Source: Streptosporangium becharense
GTDB lineage: Bacteria > Actinomycetota > Actinomycetes > Streptosporangiales > Streptosporangiaceae
Direction of reading: 5' to 3'
Assembly: GCF_014204985.1 (NCBI RefSeq)
Contig: NZ_JACHMP010000001.1
Span: 3,906,001-3,970,000, forward strand
DNA: 64,000 nucleotides
Shown here: one piece after another, positions 15,542 to 29,826 of the stretch
Layout: each line of letters begins with the position of its first letter
Position numbering within the stretch: the stretch's first letter is position 1
Position numbers and translations under genes: made by a program
Notes under the pieces: generated by a model
Database searches by the model: none
The model's input: only the letters and a program-made list of their open reading frames with translations
Told to the model about the DNA's origin: nothing

Positions 15542-16227
15542 TCGCTGACGCTCGACCAGGCGGCGTCGGTGCTCAAGGCGGCCGAGGGGGCGAACCTGTG
15601 CGCCTACGTCGTGGTGTCGCTGCTCATCGGGGCCAGGACCGAGGAGTTACGGGCGCTCACGTGGTCACACGTCGACTTGGCCGGCCGGACGCCGATCCCC
15701 CGCTCCCACCGTCGATCATGGTGTGGCGTTCGGTGCGGGTCGGGGGAGACACCAAGACGGAGAAGTCCCGGCGGACGCTCGCTCTCCCCAGGCTGTGTGT
15801 GGACGCCCTGCGTGGGCACCGGGAGCGGCAGGCGCTTACCCGGAAGAAGGCGGGGGACCTGTGGCAGGAGAACGACCTCGTCTTCGCCGGCAGGCAAGGA
15901 ACCGAGCTGGACGCGGCCGACGTCCGCCGGGCCTTCCGGGTGATCCTCAAGAGGACCGACCTGGACCCTGACGAGTGGACGCCCCGTGAGATGCGGCACA
16001 GCTTCGTCTCACTGCTGTCGGACTCCGGCGTCGCGCCGGAGAACATCTCCTGCCTGGTCGGCCGCAAGGGGACCGTGGTGACCGAGCAGGTCTACCGGAA
16101 GCAGCTCCGCTCCGTACTGCCCGAAGGAGCCGGGACAATGAATCCGATCTCCCCGAACGAGAGCGCGGAAGCACAGTCACCCAGAAGATCGAAAAGGCCA
16201 CTTCCTCTAACAGGAAATGGCCTCTGA
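15542..16227 (+). pseudogene. Tyrosine recombinase (integrase), 5'-truncated and frameshifted, copy 2
   Basis: Catalytic domain of an actinobacterial integrase of the kind found in tRNA-targeting integrative elements. The first part (LTLDQAASVLKAAEG, LLIGARTEELRALTW with the box I Arg) is in one frame. Near 15683-15690 the reading shifts, continuing as VWRSVRVGGDTKTEKSRRTL to the end. MRHSFVSLLSD and the catalytic Tyr in EQVYRKQ are present, but the usual LVGH reads LVGR, losing the conserved His. The N-terminal SAM-like core-binding domain is not recognisable upstream. It stands seven bases before the tRNA-Ile gene, the usual position for an integrase next to its att site. Confidence 0.85.
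16195..16223. terminator. Integrase terminator, copy 2
   Basis: AGGCCACTTCCT pairs with AGGAAATGGCCT across a short loop. It is the counterpart of the hairpin at 12903-12931 and overlaps the integrase end. Confidence 0.65.
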
Positions 16228-16233
16228 ACTGGG

Positions 16234-16307
16234 TGGGGCTAAGAGGACTTGAACCTCTGACCTCTTCCTTATCAGGGAAGCGCTCTAACCGACTGAGCTA
16301 TAGCCCC
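16234..16307 (-). tRNA. tRNA-Ile (GAU)
   Basis: A 74-nt cloverleaf read on the minus strand: acceptor GGGGCTA pairs with TAGCCCC, the D-arm contains AGCTCAGTCGGTTAGAGC, the anticodon loop is CTGATAAGG (anticodon GAU) and the T-arm holds GGTTCAAGTCC. The discriminator base is A. CCA is not encoded and must be added by the pcnA-type enzyme at 50.1 kb. Its position after gyrA/DUF3566 matches other actinobacteria. Its 3' half serves as integration site, and the tRNA is intact. Confidence 0.97.
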
Positions 16308-16443
16308 TCAGCACGCACGAACGGCTTCGTCCCCGCCTTCCGGAGGCGAACCCGTTCGCTCGAACTGGGAAAAGCTTACCCTGTTCCGGCACCTGCTCGC
16401 GCCATGTCCCCGCCCGGAAGACTGGGACATGGCGCGGCGTCGG

Positions 16444-17220
16444 CTACTCGGCCTCGCTGAAGGTGACCTCGATGCCGCCGACCAGGTCGGAGGAGATGTT
16501 GTAGATCACCGCACCGAGGGTCGCGAGGGCGGTGATCAGGACGACGTTCACCGCGCCGATCAGGGCGGTGTAGCCCAGGATGCGGACCGGCTCGAACCAG
16601 GAGGCGATGTCGATGTCGCTGGTGGGCTTGCCGTCGGCCATCGTGAGCTGGTTGACCGTCTGGATGATGTTGTCGAACACCCCGAGGCTGGACAGCACCA
16701 TGTAGAGCGCCGCGACCGCGACGAACAGCACCACGAAGCAGACCAGCGCCACCACGAAGCTGAACTTCATGGCCGACCAGGGCTCGATCCTGCGCAGCAC
16801 CAGGTGCGCCTTGCGCGGCGACCGGGGAGCGGGACCGGAGCCCTTCTTGTCACCGGAGGCGTCCGGCGAGGGCTGGGGTGACGACAGGCTGCCGGGCGAC
16901 CACGGAGCACGGTTCTGCTCCGTGGCCGGCGCCTGCGCGGAACGCGGCGAAGCCGACGGAGGCGAGGTCGGCTGGGGTGAGGATCCCGGGTGGACCCGCA
17001 CCGTGGTTTCGGCTTGCTTGTCGTCCGCTGTCACGTTCTTCCTGCCCTTGGAGTCGTCGGATACCGAACCAGCGGCTTCCGGCGCGGGCACGCTACCGTT
17101 CACCGGTGACGGGGCCACCTTTACATCCCTGTTCTTAGGGGCCTTGTCCATTTTCTCCGTCACCTTGTCACGTGTCGACGAGGAGGCGGGTTGGGAGCCG
17201 GGTTTGCCCTGAGCATTCAC
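16444..17220 (-). CDS. DUF3566 membrane protein (gyrA-linked)
   Basis: A 258-residue protein with a long disordered, Pro/Ser/Ala-rich, charged N-terminal region (about residues 1-135). The conserved DUF3566 domain follows: RKAHLVLRRIEPWSAMKFSFVVALVCFVVLFV... with two transmembrane helices at about 148-175 and 215-245, then ISSDLVGGIEVTFSEAE. GTG start 3 bp after the gyrA stop, with GGGGAG inside the gyrA end, indicates cotranscription with gyrBA. The gene is a fixed neighbour of gyrA in actinobacteria; relatives have been linked to envelope or cell-shape functions, but the role here is not established. A tRNA-Ile gene follows. Confidence 0.9.
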   Translation of the reverse strand: MNAQGKPGSQPASSSTRDKVTEKMDKAPKNRDVKVAPSPVNGSVPAPEAAGSVSDDSKGRKNVTADDKQAETTVRVHPGSSPQPTSPPSASPRSAQAPATEQNRAPWSPGSLSSPQPSPDASGDKKGSGPAPRSPRKAHLVLRRIEPWSAMKFSFVVALVCFVVLFVAVAALYMVLSSLGVFDNIIQTVNQLTMADGKPTSDIDIASWFEPVRILGYTALIGAVNVVLITALATLGAVIYNISSDLVGGIEVTFSEAE

Positions 17221-17223
17221 CGG

Positions 17224-19710
<2,487 letters not shown>

Positions 19711-19730
19711 AGGTGAAAGGTCCTTTTCTC

Positions 19731-21992
<2,262 letters not shown>

Positions 21993-22550
21993 TCAGCCGT
22001 ACGTGTCACCCGGGCCGCGACTCCCGGTCACCCTCAGCCCGCCCCCTGGACGGGGGCCGTTCTGCGGCCCGCGCACCTTGACCAGCCGTACCGTTCCGTC
22101 TCCGAGCTCCTCGTTCAGCCGCCTGACGAGGGTTTTCGCCAGCAGGCGCACCTGCGTCGCCCAGGCCGTGGAGTCGGCGACCACCACGACCTCGCCGTCG
22201 GCGAACGACTCGGGCCTGGTGTGGGCCGCCATGTCGGGACCGACGATCTGGTGCCAGCGGCCGAAGACCCCGCCCACCGCGACGGGCTGCTCCCAGCCGC
22301 GGGCGGCCAGCAGGTCGGTGATGGCCCGGCCGAGGAGCTGGGGGTCGCCCGCGTCGCGTCGTGGCCCGCGGGCCCTGCGCCGGGGCTCGCTGCGCGGCAG
22401 CTGTCCCCGTCTGGCGGCGTCGGCCTTGGCCTGGGCCAGCTTCTCCCGGGCGGCGGCCGCCCCCCGGGTCGCGACGCTCGCCGGTGTCCCCACCCCGCCG
22501 TCCGGGGCCGCCGCGGCGGCCTCGGACGTTCCGGTCATCTCATCGGACAC
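21993..22550 (-). CDS. DUF721 protein (DciA-like family, recF-gyrB linked)
   Basis: A 185-residue protein of the DUF721/DciA family. GTG start at 22550 overlaps the recF stop by 11 bp. The N-terminal half is disordered and Arg/Ala-rich. The conserved core runs at about residues 70-165: [60 protein letters not shown]. In bacteria lacking DnaC/DnaI, DciA proteins load or assist the replicative helicase DnaB, which suits this position next to dnaN and recF. The helicase role here is inferred from the family. Confidence 0.9.
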   Translation of the reverse strand: MSDEMTGTSEAAAAAPDGGVGTPASVATRGAAAAREKLAQAKADAARRGQLPRSEPRRRARGPRRDAGDPQLLGRAITDLLAARGWEQPVAVGGVFGRWHQIVGPDMAAHTRPESFADGEVVVVADSTAWATQVRLLAKTLVRRLNEELGDGTVRLVKVRGPQNGPRPGGGLRVTGSRGPGDTYG

Positions 22551-23715
22551 GGGACACGCCTCCCTCCGTCACGTCGAACCGGGACCCGACCAGCTCGGCC
22601 GGGACGTCGTCGGGAACCGCGGCGGTGATCAGCACCTGCTCTGCCGGGGCGACCATCTCGGCCAGGCTGCGCCGGCGCCTGCTGTCGAGTTCGGCGAAGA
22701 CGTCGTCCAGGACCAGCACCGGGTCGCCGCCGTCGGCGCGGAGCAGGTCGTAGGCGGCCAGCCTGAGCGCCAGCGCGAACGACCACGACTCGCCGTGGCT
22801 GGCGTAACCGCGCGCGGGCAGGTCTCCCAGGCCCAGGAACAGGTCGTCGCGGTGCGGGCCGACCAGCGTGACGCCGCGCTCCAACTCGGCGGCGCGCACC
22901 TCCAGCAGAGCCGCGCGCAGCGCCTCGGCGAGCGCCGCCCGGTCGGTGCCCTCACCCGCGGGCAGCGTGCCCCGGTACTCCAGGCAGGCGGCGTCGGACC
23001 CGGGCGCCAGGGCGGCGTACGAGGCGGCGACCAGCGGACGCAGCGCCTCGACCAGGTCGAGCCTGGCGGCGAGCAGTTCGGCGCCGTGCCGGGCCAGGTG
23101 GGCGTCCCACACCTCCAGGGTGCTCAGCGGGTCTCCGGCGCCGGCCGCGGCGAAGGCGGAGTCACTCTCGGCGCGGCGCGGGCTCCGGCCGCCGCCCCGC
23201 CTGGCCTGCGCCGCGGTGCGGAGCAGGGCCCCGCGCTGCTTGAGCACCCGCTCGTAGTCGGCGCGGACCCCGGCGAACCGGGGCGTCCTGACCACCAGGA
23301 GGTCGTCGAGGAAACGGCGGCGCTCGGCGGGGTCGCCCTTGACCATGGCGAGGTCCTCGGGGGCGAACAGCACCGTGCGGAGCATCCCGGCCACGTCGCG
23401 CGGGCGGGGCACCGGCGAGCGGTTCAGCCTGGCCCGGTTGGCCCGGCCGGGGTTGATCTCCAGCTCGATCAGGGCCCGCCGGTCGTCGCGCACCACCACC
23501 GAACGGACGATCGCCCGGCTCGCACCCTGCCGGACCAGCGGCCCGTCGTTGGCGACCCGGTGGCTCGACTGCGTGGCCACGTAGCCCAGGGCCTCGACCA
23601 GGTTGGTCTTGCCCACCCCGTTGGGACCCACGAACGCCGTGACCCCCGGCTCCATGGCCAGGTCGACGGTTTCGTAGGACCGGAAGTCGGTCAGGGAGAG
23701 ATGGGCGACATGCAC
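22540..23715 (-). CDS. recF: DNA replication and repair protein RecF
   Basis: A 391-residue RecF, an SMC-like ATPase that loads RecA at gapped DNA with RecO/RecR. Walker A is GPNGVGKT at residues 30-37, after the typical opening [14 protein letters not shown]. The C-terminal ABC signature and Walker B region is near [19 protein letters not shown] start at 23715. It lies between gnd and DUF721 and overlaps the latter by 11 bp, so translation of the two is probably coupled. Confidence 0.97.
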   Translation of the reverse strand: MHVAHLSLTDFRSYETVDLAMEPGVTAFVGPNGVGKTNLVEALGYVATQSSHRVANDGPLVRQGASRAIVRSVVVRDDRRALIELEINPGRANRARLNRSPVPRPRDVAGMLRTVLFAPEDLAMVKGDPAERRRFLDDLLVVRTPRFAGVRADYERVLKQRGALLRTAAQARRGGGRSPRRAESDSAFAAAGAGDPLSTLEVWDAHLARHGAELLAARLDLVEALRPLVAASYAALAPGSDAACLEYRGTLPAGEGTDRAALAEALRAALLEVRAAELERGVTLVGPHRDDLFLGLGDLPARGYASHGESWSFALALRLAAYDLLRADGGDPVLVLDDVFAELDSRRRRSLAEMVAPAEQVLITAAVPDDVPAELVGSRFDVTEGGVSRVR

Positions 23716-23781
23716 CCCAGGAAGACTAGTCGGCCGTGTCGCGGGCGCGCACGAGGACCGCGCGCCCGGGACACGGCGCGG

Positions 23782-24723
23782 TCAGCCGGTCGCCTCGGCG
23801 GGCGGCTCGACGTCGGCGCCGGGGGCGTCCGCCCCCTTGCCGACCTGGCCCTCCTTCGCGGAGACCGCGTGGCCGCCGAACTGGTTGCGCAGGGCCGCGA
23901 CGACCTTCATCGCCGGCGAGTCGTCCTGGCGGGAGGCGAACCGGGCGTACAGGGCGGCGGTGATCACCGGCAGCGGGACCGCGTGGTCGACGGCCGCCTG
24001 GACCGTCCAGCGGCCCTCGCCGGAGTCTTGCGCGTAGCCCCGCAGCTCCGCCAGCGCCGGGTCCTCGTCCAGTGCGCGGACCAGCAGGTCGAGCAGCCAG
24101 GAGCGGATGACCGTGCCGTTGCGCCAGCTCTTGAAGGCACCGGGGACGTCGGTCACGACGTCGGACGCCTCCAGCAGTTCCCAGCCCTCGGCGAATGCCT
24201 GCATCATGCCGTACTCGATGCCGTTGTGGACCATCTTGGCGAAGTGGCCCGCGCCGACCGCGCCGGCGTGCACGAAGCCGTCCTGCTCGGGCTTGAGCGT
24301 CTCGAAGATCGGCATCAGCCGCTCGATGTCGCCCTTCTCGCCGCCGACCATCAGGGCGTAGCCGTTCTGCAGGCCCCAGACGCCGCCGCTCACCCCGCAG
24401 TCGACGAACCCGATGCCCCGGCCGCCGAGCTCGGCGCCGTGCCGCTGGTCGTCCACGTAATGCGAGTTGCCGCCGTCGATCACGATGTCGCCGGCCGACA
24501 GCAGGTTGCCGAGCTCCCGGATCGTCGCGTGGGTCGGGTCACCGGCCGGGACCATGACCCACACGGCCCGCGGCGCCTCCAGCCGCTCGACGAGGTCCTT
24601 CAGGCTCGCGACGTCGCTGACCCCCGGATCGCGGTCGTAACCGACGACCTCGTGGCCGCCGCGGCGCAGGCGCTCGGCCATGTTGCCGCCCATCTTGCCC
24701 AGCCCGACCATGCCGATCTGCAT
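23782..24723 (-). CDS. gnd: 6-phosphogluconate dehydrogenase, decarboxylating, short form
   Basis: A 313-residue short-type 6-phosphogluconate dehydrogenase that oxidises and decarboxylates 6-phosphogluconate to ribulose-5-phosphate in the pentose phosphate pathway. The Rossmann motif GLGKMGGNMA is at residues 8-17, the substrate-binding DGGNSHYVDD at about 89-98, and the catalytic lysine region is GAGHFAKMVHNGIEYG. The short GndA/YqeC type often prefers NAD, but cofactor choice cannot be fixed here. The tail after residue 290 is low-complexity. The ATG follows AGGGGGTG. A gnd between dnaN and recF is standard in Streptomyces relatives. Confidence 0.95.
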   Translation of the reverse strand: MQIGMVGLGKMGGNMAERLRRGGHEVVGYDRDPGVSDVASLKDLVERLEAPRAVWVMVPAGDPTHATIRELGNLLSAGDIVIDGGNSHYVDDQRHGAELGGRGIGFVDCGVSGGVWGLQNGYALMVGGEKGDIERLMPIFETLKPEQDGFVHAGAVGAGHFAKMVHNGIEYGMMQAFAEGWELLEASDVVTDVPGAFKSWRNGTVIRSWLLDLLVRALDEDPALAELRGYAQDSGEGRWTVQAAVDHAVPLPVITAALYARFASRQDDSPAMKVVAALRNQFGGHAVSAKEGQVGKGADAPGADVEPPAEATG

Positions 24724-24755
24724 ACGAGCACCCCCTTCAGGGTTCCATCATCCAC

Positions 24756-25589
24756 CTATGCCAGGCGTGCCCGCGCTAGCCGTACCAGGTCGGCGTTTCC
24801 CCCGACCGGGTCACCCACAGGGCTGTGGAGGACGTCCTCCAGGCCGATGCGCGTGGCCAGTCCAAGCTTCCCCGCCTCGTCCAGGAGAATCCATGCCGGC
24901 CCCTCCTCTCCGTGGAGGAGCCGCGGACCGCGGACGTCCCGTTCGGTGAGGCGGTCGAGGACCGCGTGCGCCCGGGGGACGGCGGTGTCGGCGGCGCCGT
25001 CGATGATCTCGACGAGAACCCGCGTGCACTCCAGCCCGGTCGCGGCGAGTGCGTCGGCGTCGTCCACGGACCACACCCCGGCCTCCACACCCACTCCGAG
25101 CCGTCGCAGATCATGCCACATGTCCGTGAAGCCGGGTTCGGAGAGGTTGACGGAGGCGAAGTCCGGCAGCGCGGCGGGCGGCAGCGCCGCCCACCCCAGG
25201 ACGGCCTCCCGTCGCGCCGTCACGTCCCCGCCGGTCATCCACAGCCCGGTGCTCACCCCCACCGGGAGCCCCGGGCACGCCCGCCGGACGGCGTGTACCG
25301 CCGCCCCGATGTGGACGGCGCTGAGCGACTCGCTCCCGGCCTCGTCACGCGCGTGCAGGTGCACGGCGTCCGCACCCGCCTCACGGGCCTCACGCGCCGC
25401 CTCGGCGAGCTGTGGGGGGCTCAGGGGCAGGGCCGGGTGCTCACCGGGCCTCCTGGCGCCGTTGAGCGCCGCCTTGAGCCATGTCCGGCGTCCGCCGGGC
25501 CCCGGGGCCGCCGCGGACCGCGGCCCGTCCACACCCTGTGGACGGGCCCGGTCGCCCGGCCCCGGGGCGGGCGTGCGCTCGGCCGGCAT
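24756..25589 (-). CDS. BKACE-family (3-keto-5-aminohexanoate cleavage) enzyme
   Basis: A 277-residue member of the beta-keto acid cleavage enzyme family (DUF849). Known members condense a beta-keto acid with acetyl-CoA and split it into an acyl-CoA plus acetoacetate, using zinc held by a His-x-His pair. Here the pair is His77 and His79 in DAVHLHARDE, and KAALNGARRPGEHP at about 39-52 is the typical opening strand. ATG overlaps the dnaN stop as TGATG, so translation is coupled to the sliding clamp. The first 35 residues are Pro/Gly-rich and may be non-conserved. Its metabolic substrate is unknown and it has no pathway partner nearby. Confidence 0.85.
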   Translation of the reverse strand: MPAERTPAPGPGDRARPQGVDGPRSAAAPGPGGRRTWLKAALNGARRPGEHPALPLSPPQLAEAAREAREAGADAVHLHARDEAGSESLSAVHIGAAVHAVRRACPGLPVGVSTGLWMTGGDVTARREAVLGWAALPPAALPDFASVNLSEPGFTDMWHDLRRLGVGVEAGVWSVDDADALAATGLECTRVLVEIIDGAADTAVPRAHAVLDRLTERDVRGPRLLHGEEGPAWILLDEAGKLGLATRIGLEDVLHSPVGDPVGGNADLVRLARARLA

Positions 25590-26728
25590 CAGCTGGACAG
25601 GCGGATGGGCATGATCAGGTAACGGTAGTCGGGGACGTGGCCGTCCTCCACGGGCTTGCCACCGGTGAGGATGGCCGGCTTGGTGGACGTGGTCATCTGC
25701 AGGCGCGCCACGTCGGAGTCGATGGCGCCCAGGCCCTCCAGCAGGAACTGGTGGTTGAAAGCGATGTTGATGTCGTCGCCCTCGAAGTCCACGGGCAGCA
25801 CCTCGACCGCCTGCGCCTCGTCGCCGGTCCCGGCCTCCAGCACGACCTCGTCGCCGCGGAAGGCCATCCGGACCGGGGTGTTGCGCTCGGCGACCAGGGC
25901 CACGCGCTTGACGGCCTCGACGAAGGCACCCGTCGGCAGGTCGGCGCGGGCGGAGAACTCGGTCGGCAGCAGGGAGCGGTACTTGGGGAACTCCGGGTCC
26001 AGCAGGCGGGTGGTGGTGCGCCGGCCCGCGCTGGAGAAGCCGATCATCCCCTCACCGGTGCCGCCGACGGAGCTCATCGCGATCTCGACCTCGGCCCCGG
26101 TACCGCCCAGGGCCTTGGCCGTGTCGGCGAGGGTCTTGCCGGGGATCATCGCGATCGCCGAGAAGTCGGGCTGGCCCGGCTGCCACTTCAGCTCGCGCAC
26201 GGCCAGCCGGTAGCGGTCGGTCGCGGCGAGGGTGACGGTGTCGCCCTCGATCTCCACGCGCACGCCGGTGAGCATCGGCAGGGTGTCGTCCTTGCCCGCG
26301 GCGACGGCGACCTGGCCGACGGCCGAGGCGAACACGTCGCTGCCCACCCGGCCGGCCGCCGGGGGCATGACCGGCAGGGAGGGGTAGTCCTCCACAGGCA
26401 TGGTCAGCAGTGTGAAGCGCGCGCTGCCACAGGTGACGACGGCCTTGGCGCCTTCCACGACGAAGTCCACCGGCTGCGCGGGGAGCGCCCGGGTGATCTC
26501 CGCCAGGAGCTTGCCGGAGACGAGCACGACACCCGGCTCGCCCGTCTGCAGCTCGAGGGTCACCTCCGCGGAGACCTCGTAGTCGAAGCCCGAGAGTTTG
26601 AGCTGGCCGCTCTCCGTGACCTCAAGGCGCATGCCGGCGAGCACCGGCACGGAGGGACGCGCCGGCAGGCTGCGCGCCGTCCATGCCACCGCCTCGGCGA
26701 GCACGTCTCGTTCGACCCGGAACATCAC
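25589..26728 (-). CDS. dnaN: DNA polymerase III beta sliding clamp
   Basis: A 379-residue sliding clamp that encircles DNA and tethers polymerase III. It starts with (M)MFRVERDVLAEAVAWTARSLPARP and ends with the canonical C-terminal PDYRYLIMPIRL. GTG at 26728 is 9 bp after AGGAGG; an ATG three bases on (26725) is also possible. Three repeated clamp domains fit the length. It is immediately downstream of oriC, and the BKACE gene begins inside its stop codon. Confidence 0.98.
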   Translation of the reverse strand: MMFRVERDVLAEAVAWTARSLPARPSVPVLAGMRLEVTESGQLKLSGFDYEVSAEVTLELQTGEPGVVLVSGKLLAEITRALPAQPVDFVVEGAKAVVTCGSARFTLLTMPVEDYPSLPVMPPAAGRVGSDVFASAVGQVAVAAGKDDTLPMLTGVRVEIEGDTVTLAATDRYRLAVRELKWQPGQPDFSAIAMIPGKTLADTAKALGGTGAEVEIAMSSVGGTGEGMIGFSSAGRRTTTRLLDPEFPKYRSLLPTEFSARADLPTGAFVEAVKRVALVAERNTPVRMAFRGDEVVLEAGTGDEAQAVEVLPVDFEGDDINIAFNHQFLLEGLGAIDSDVARLQMTTSTKPAILTGGKPVEDGHVPDYRYLIMPIRLSS

Positions 26729-27287
26729 GTGGATCTGCCTCCTGTGTATCGAGCGCCGTCCGCTCGGTGCCTGGGGTTGAAGTGTTCACTGTCCCGCACA
26801 TGCGCTCCCCGGGACCCCTCTATGGGTTTTCGGTTTCCCTGTTAGAGAGAGAAGTGGTCATCGTATTAGGGGCGGTGGATACTGTGGAAAACCGTTGTTT
26901 CCGCAGCTCAGGTGCCCTGTTTTTGTCCACCGACCCTGTGGGTGGACGGTGTGGACAACTCGGCGGCCTGTGGAGGAGCGCTGGTTTCCCACAGGCCGTC
27001 CCCAGATCATGGGTCGTCTATCCACTGGTTATCCACAAGGTTTCCCCAGGTTGTCCACGGGGTAAGAAGTCGTTTTGTCCCTGTGGAAAACTCTTCCCAC
27101 AGGGCGTCCACAGACTATCCACAGGTTGTCCCCAACTTATCCCCAGGTTCTCCCCAGGGTTATCCCCAGGTGCCGAACAGGGTTCGGACCAGTGCGTTCT
27201 CAGATGATCATGGTTGGCTGCCCCCGGCCGCCGGGGAGGGCTGATCCACAAGGTTTTCCACAGCCTGTGTATCACGAAATGAGCAAC
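26729..27287. other. oriC: Chromosomal replication origin oriC
   Basis: A 559-bp non-coding region between dnaN and dnaA holding a dense cluster of DnaA boxes on both strands. Exact boxes are TGTGGACAA at 26950-26958 and TTATCCACA at 27029-27037. One-mismatch boxes include 26923-26931 (TTGTCCACC), 27051-27059 (TTGTCCACG), 27115-27123 (CTATCCACA), 27126-27134, 27138-27146, 27160-27168, 27242-27250 and 27254-27262 (TTTTCCACA). An AT-richer stretch near 26821-26900 is the likeliest unwinding element. Layout matches Streptomyces oriC. Confidence 0.95.
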
Positions 27288-29042
27288 TCACCCGTTTCGC
27301 GACTGCTGCTTGATCCTCGTGGTGAGCTCGTTGACCTGGTTGTAGATCGAGCGGCGCTCGGCCATCAATGAGCGGATCTTGCGGTCGGCGTGCATCACCG
27401 TGGTGTGGTCACGACCGCCGAACTGCTGGCCGATCTTCGGCAGCGACATGTCGGTGAGCTCCCGGCACAGATACATGGCGATCTGCCGCGCGGTCACCAG
27501 CACCCGCGAGCGCGAGCCGCCGCACAGGTCGTCGATCGACAGGCCGAAATAAGTGGCCGTGGACGCCATGATCGTGGCGACGGTGATCTCCGAACCCGCG
27601 TCCTCGGTGATCAGGTCCTTGAGCACGACCTCGGTGAGCTGCAGGTCGACCGACTGCCGGTTGAGGCTGGCGAAGGCGGTCACCCGGATGAGGGCGCCCT
27701 CCAGTTCGCGGATGTTGGTGGAGATCCGGCTGGCGATGTACTCCAGCACGTCACCCGGCGCGGCGAGCCCCTCCTGGATCGCCTTCTTGCGGAGGATCGC
27801 GATGCGGGTCTCCAGCTCGGGCGGCTGGACGTCGGTGATCAGCCCCCACTCGAACCGGTTGCGCAACCGGTCCTCCAGGGTGACCAGCTGCTTGGGCGCC
27901 CGGTCGCTGGAGATGACGATCTGCTTGTTGGAGTTGTGCAGGGTGTTGAACGTGTGGAAGAACTCCTCCTGTGTCTGCTCCTTGCCCTCCAGGAACTGGA
28001 TGTCGTCCACGAGCAGGATGTCCACGGCCCGGTAACGGCTGCGGAAGTTGTCGGCCTTGTGGTCGCGGATGGAGTTGATGAAGTCGTTGGTGAACTCCTC
28101 GGAGCTCACGTACCGCACCCGCGCGCCGTCGTAGAGACTCTGCGCGTAGTGGCCGATCGCGTGCAGCAGGTGGGTCTTGCCCAGGCCGGAGTCGCCGTAG
28201 ATGAACAGCGGGTTGTACGCCTTGGCGGGCGCCTCGGCCACCGCTACCGCCGCCGCGTGGGCGAAGCGGTTGCTGGAACCGATGACGAAGGTCTCGAAGG
28301 TGTACTTCGGATTCAGCCTGGCCGGTTCGCCCTGGGCACGCCCGGCGCGGCCGTCCCATCTGTTCTGCGCGCCGCCCTGGCCCGGTGCCGCGGGTGGTGT
28401 GCCGCGGGTGAAGCCGTCGTCGCCCTCCGGGCGAGGCGGGGACGCCTGTGGGGAGTAGCCGCCGCGGCCGAACCCCCGGTCCGGCTCCCCCTGCGGGGAG
28501 CCGGCCGCCGGCTCCCCCGGCAGGTACGGCTGCGCGGGCTTGTCGGCCTGCTGGAAGGGATAGGAGAACTGCCGCTCCTGCGGCCCGCGCTGCGGGTAGC
28601 CGTCGGACGACGCCCCCGCCTGGCCCGAGCCGGAGTAGGGGGCCGCGGACCCCGCACCGCCGGGGTGCTGGGACGCCGCGGGCTGCGCGTAATCCTGGGA
28701 GGAACCACCCGCCTGGGGATATCCCGGCGGGGGAGAGGCGGGGTAGGGGTCCTTCCGGGAGGCGAGCCCCGGCTCCTGGCCCGCCGCGCTGGGGTCGACC
28801 ATGACCGCCACGCGCATCGGCCGGCCGAACTCCTGGGAGAGCGCGTGGCTGATGAGCGGGAGGAGCTTGTCCTCCAGCACGTCCCTGGCGAAGTCACTCG
28901 GCGCGGCGAGCACCACGGTGTCGTTCATGTAGCCGAAGGGCCTGGTCAGGCCGAGCCAGACGCGCTGCTGGGACGGAACGCTCGCGTTCAGGGAGTTCTC
29001 CAGTGCCCTTGCCCACACCGCGCTGAGGTCCGTTCCGTCCAT
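27288..29042 (-). CDS. dnaA: Chromosomal replication initiator DnaA
   Basis: A 584-residue DnaA. The true start is ATG 29042, preceded by GGAGGAGGG; upstream open sequence is promoter. Domain I ([21 protein letters not shown]) is about residues 1-90. Domain II is a long Pro/Gln/Gly-rich linker (about 95-250), as in Streptomyces. The AAA+ domain has Walker [10 protein letters not shown] and Walker [10 protein letters not shown]. Domain IV carries the DnaA-box-binding signature [15 protein letters not shown]. Several DnaA boxes in its promoter suggest autoregulation. It reads toward oriC. Confidence 0.98.
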   Translation of the reverse strand: MDGTDLSAVWARALENSLNASVPSQQRVWLGLTRPFGYMNDTVVLAAPSDFARDVLEDKLLPLISHALSQEFGRPMRVAVMVDPSAAGQEPGLASRKDPYPASPPPGYPQAGGSSQDYAQPAASQHPGGAGSAAPYSGSGQAGASSDGYPQRGPQERQFSYPFQQADKPAQPYLPGEPAAGSPQGEPDRGFGRGGYSPQASPPRPEGDDGFTRGTPPAAPGQGGAQNRWDGRAGRAQGEPARLNPKYTFETFVIGSSNRFAHAAAVAVAEAPAKAYNPLFIYGDSGLGKTHLLHAIGHYAQSLYDGARVRYVSSEEFTNDFINSIRDHKADNFRSRYRAVDILLVDDIQFLEGKEQTQEEFFHTFNTLHNSNKQIVISSDRAPKQLVTLEDRLRNRFEWGLITDVQPPELETRIAILRKKAIQEGLAAPGDVLEYIASRISTNIRELEGALIRVTAFASLNRQSVDLQLTEVVLKDLITEDAGSEITVATIMASTATYFGLSIDDLCGGSRSRVLVTARQIAMYLCRELTDMSLPKIGQQFGGRDHTTVMHADRKIRSLMAERRSIYNQVNELTTRIKQQSRNG

Positions 29043-29136
29043 GGTCCGGCCCTCCTCCTCCCCGCGGTCTCCGTCTGAGCTCACCGCGATCCGTTTCGTC
29101 CGCACCGGCAGCCACCGGGCGCCCCGGATCCCACCG

Positions 29137-29312
29137 TTGTCCACATGCCGGCGTTCCCGTGGCCCCTTCGGGGCCGTGTGAAATCCACATCGAATCCACA
29201 GGGTGTGCACAGCCCTTCCACCCGCGGCCCGACGCGTCCTCGCAGTGGAGGGAGGGTTTGGAAGGGCCGGCGGCAGCCCTGTCCACAGCCTGTGTACAAG
29301 ACGTTGTCCACA
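29137..29312. promoter_or_regulatory. DnaA-box cluster in the dnaA/rpmH divergent promoter
   Basis: Exact TTGTCCACA occurs at 29137-29145 and 29304-29312, with one-mismatch boxes at 29279-29287 (CTGTCCACA) and AAATCCACA/GAATCCACA at 29181-29200. They lie 95-270 bp upstream of dnaA, which fits DnaA autoregulation. The rest of 29043-29579 is non-coding promoter sequence for dnaA and rpmH. Confidence 0.85.
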
Positions 29313-29579
29313 GCCTAGTGGCAGTGCGGAGGGGACAGAGTGCACCTGCTGTGGACGGCGGGGCACCGGTGACGAGGTGCCTGTGGAAACGCGGATAACC
29401 TATAGCCGCGTGCTCTCCGGTTTGACCTGGGGCACGCCTGACCCGTAACGTACGACGGTCGGCTTATCACGCGGCGGCTATTTCGCATGCCCCGCAACCA
29501 GATAGGCCAGCCGTTGTCGAGCGTCCCCATGTGCTCGTCCCCATGTGCTGGGGATGGCCTTTTAGCCTGGAGCCCACTC

Positions 29580-29717
29580 GTGAGCAAGCGTACTTTCCAG
29601 CCGAACAACCGCCGCCGCGCGAAGACCCACGGCTTCCGGCTCCGCATGCGCACCCGCGCCGGCCGCGCCATCCTGGCCGCCCGCCGCCGCAAGGGCCGCG
29701 CCGAGATCACCGTCTGA
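29580..29717 (+). CDS. rpmH: 50S ribosomal protein L34 (bL34)
   Basis: A 45-residue, highly basic ribosomal protein: [20 protein letters not shown] followed by the family's conserved [19 protein letters not shown] and ending ITV. It starts with GTG at 29580, preceded by GGAG about 8 bp upstream. It sits between dnaA (divergent) and rnpA, the nearly universal bacterial arrangement, and belongs to the large ribosomal subunit. Confidence 0.98.
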   Translation: MSKRTFQPNNRRRAKTHGFRLRMRTRAGRAILAARRRKGRAEITV

Positions 29718-29826
29718 CGCGTCCGCCGAGCCCGGTCCGCCGGGCCGAGGCAGTAGCGCCTGGTCGCCCGCCGGTCGGATCCCGGCGGGCGATAGCCGTA
29801 TCTGCCCTGGGTCGTCAAGGTCTCTG

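Noticed and set aside
12661..16236. Active integrative element
   Set aside because: Both integrase copies are broken and no replication or transfer genes (RepSA, TraB-like) are seen.
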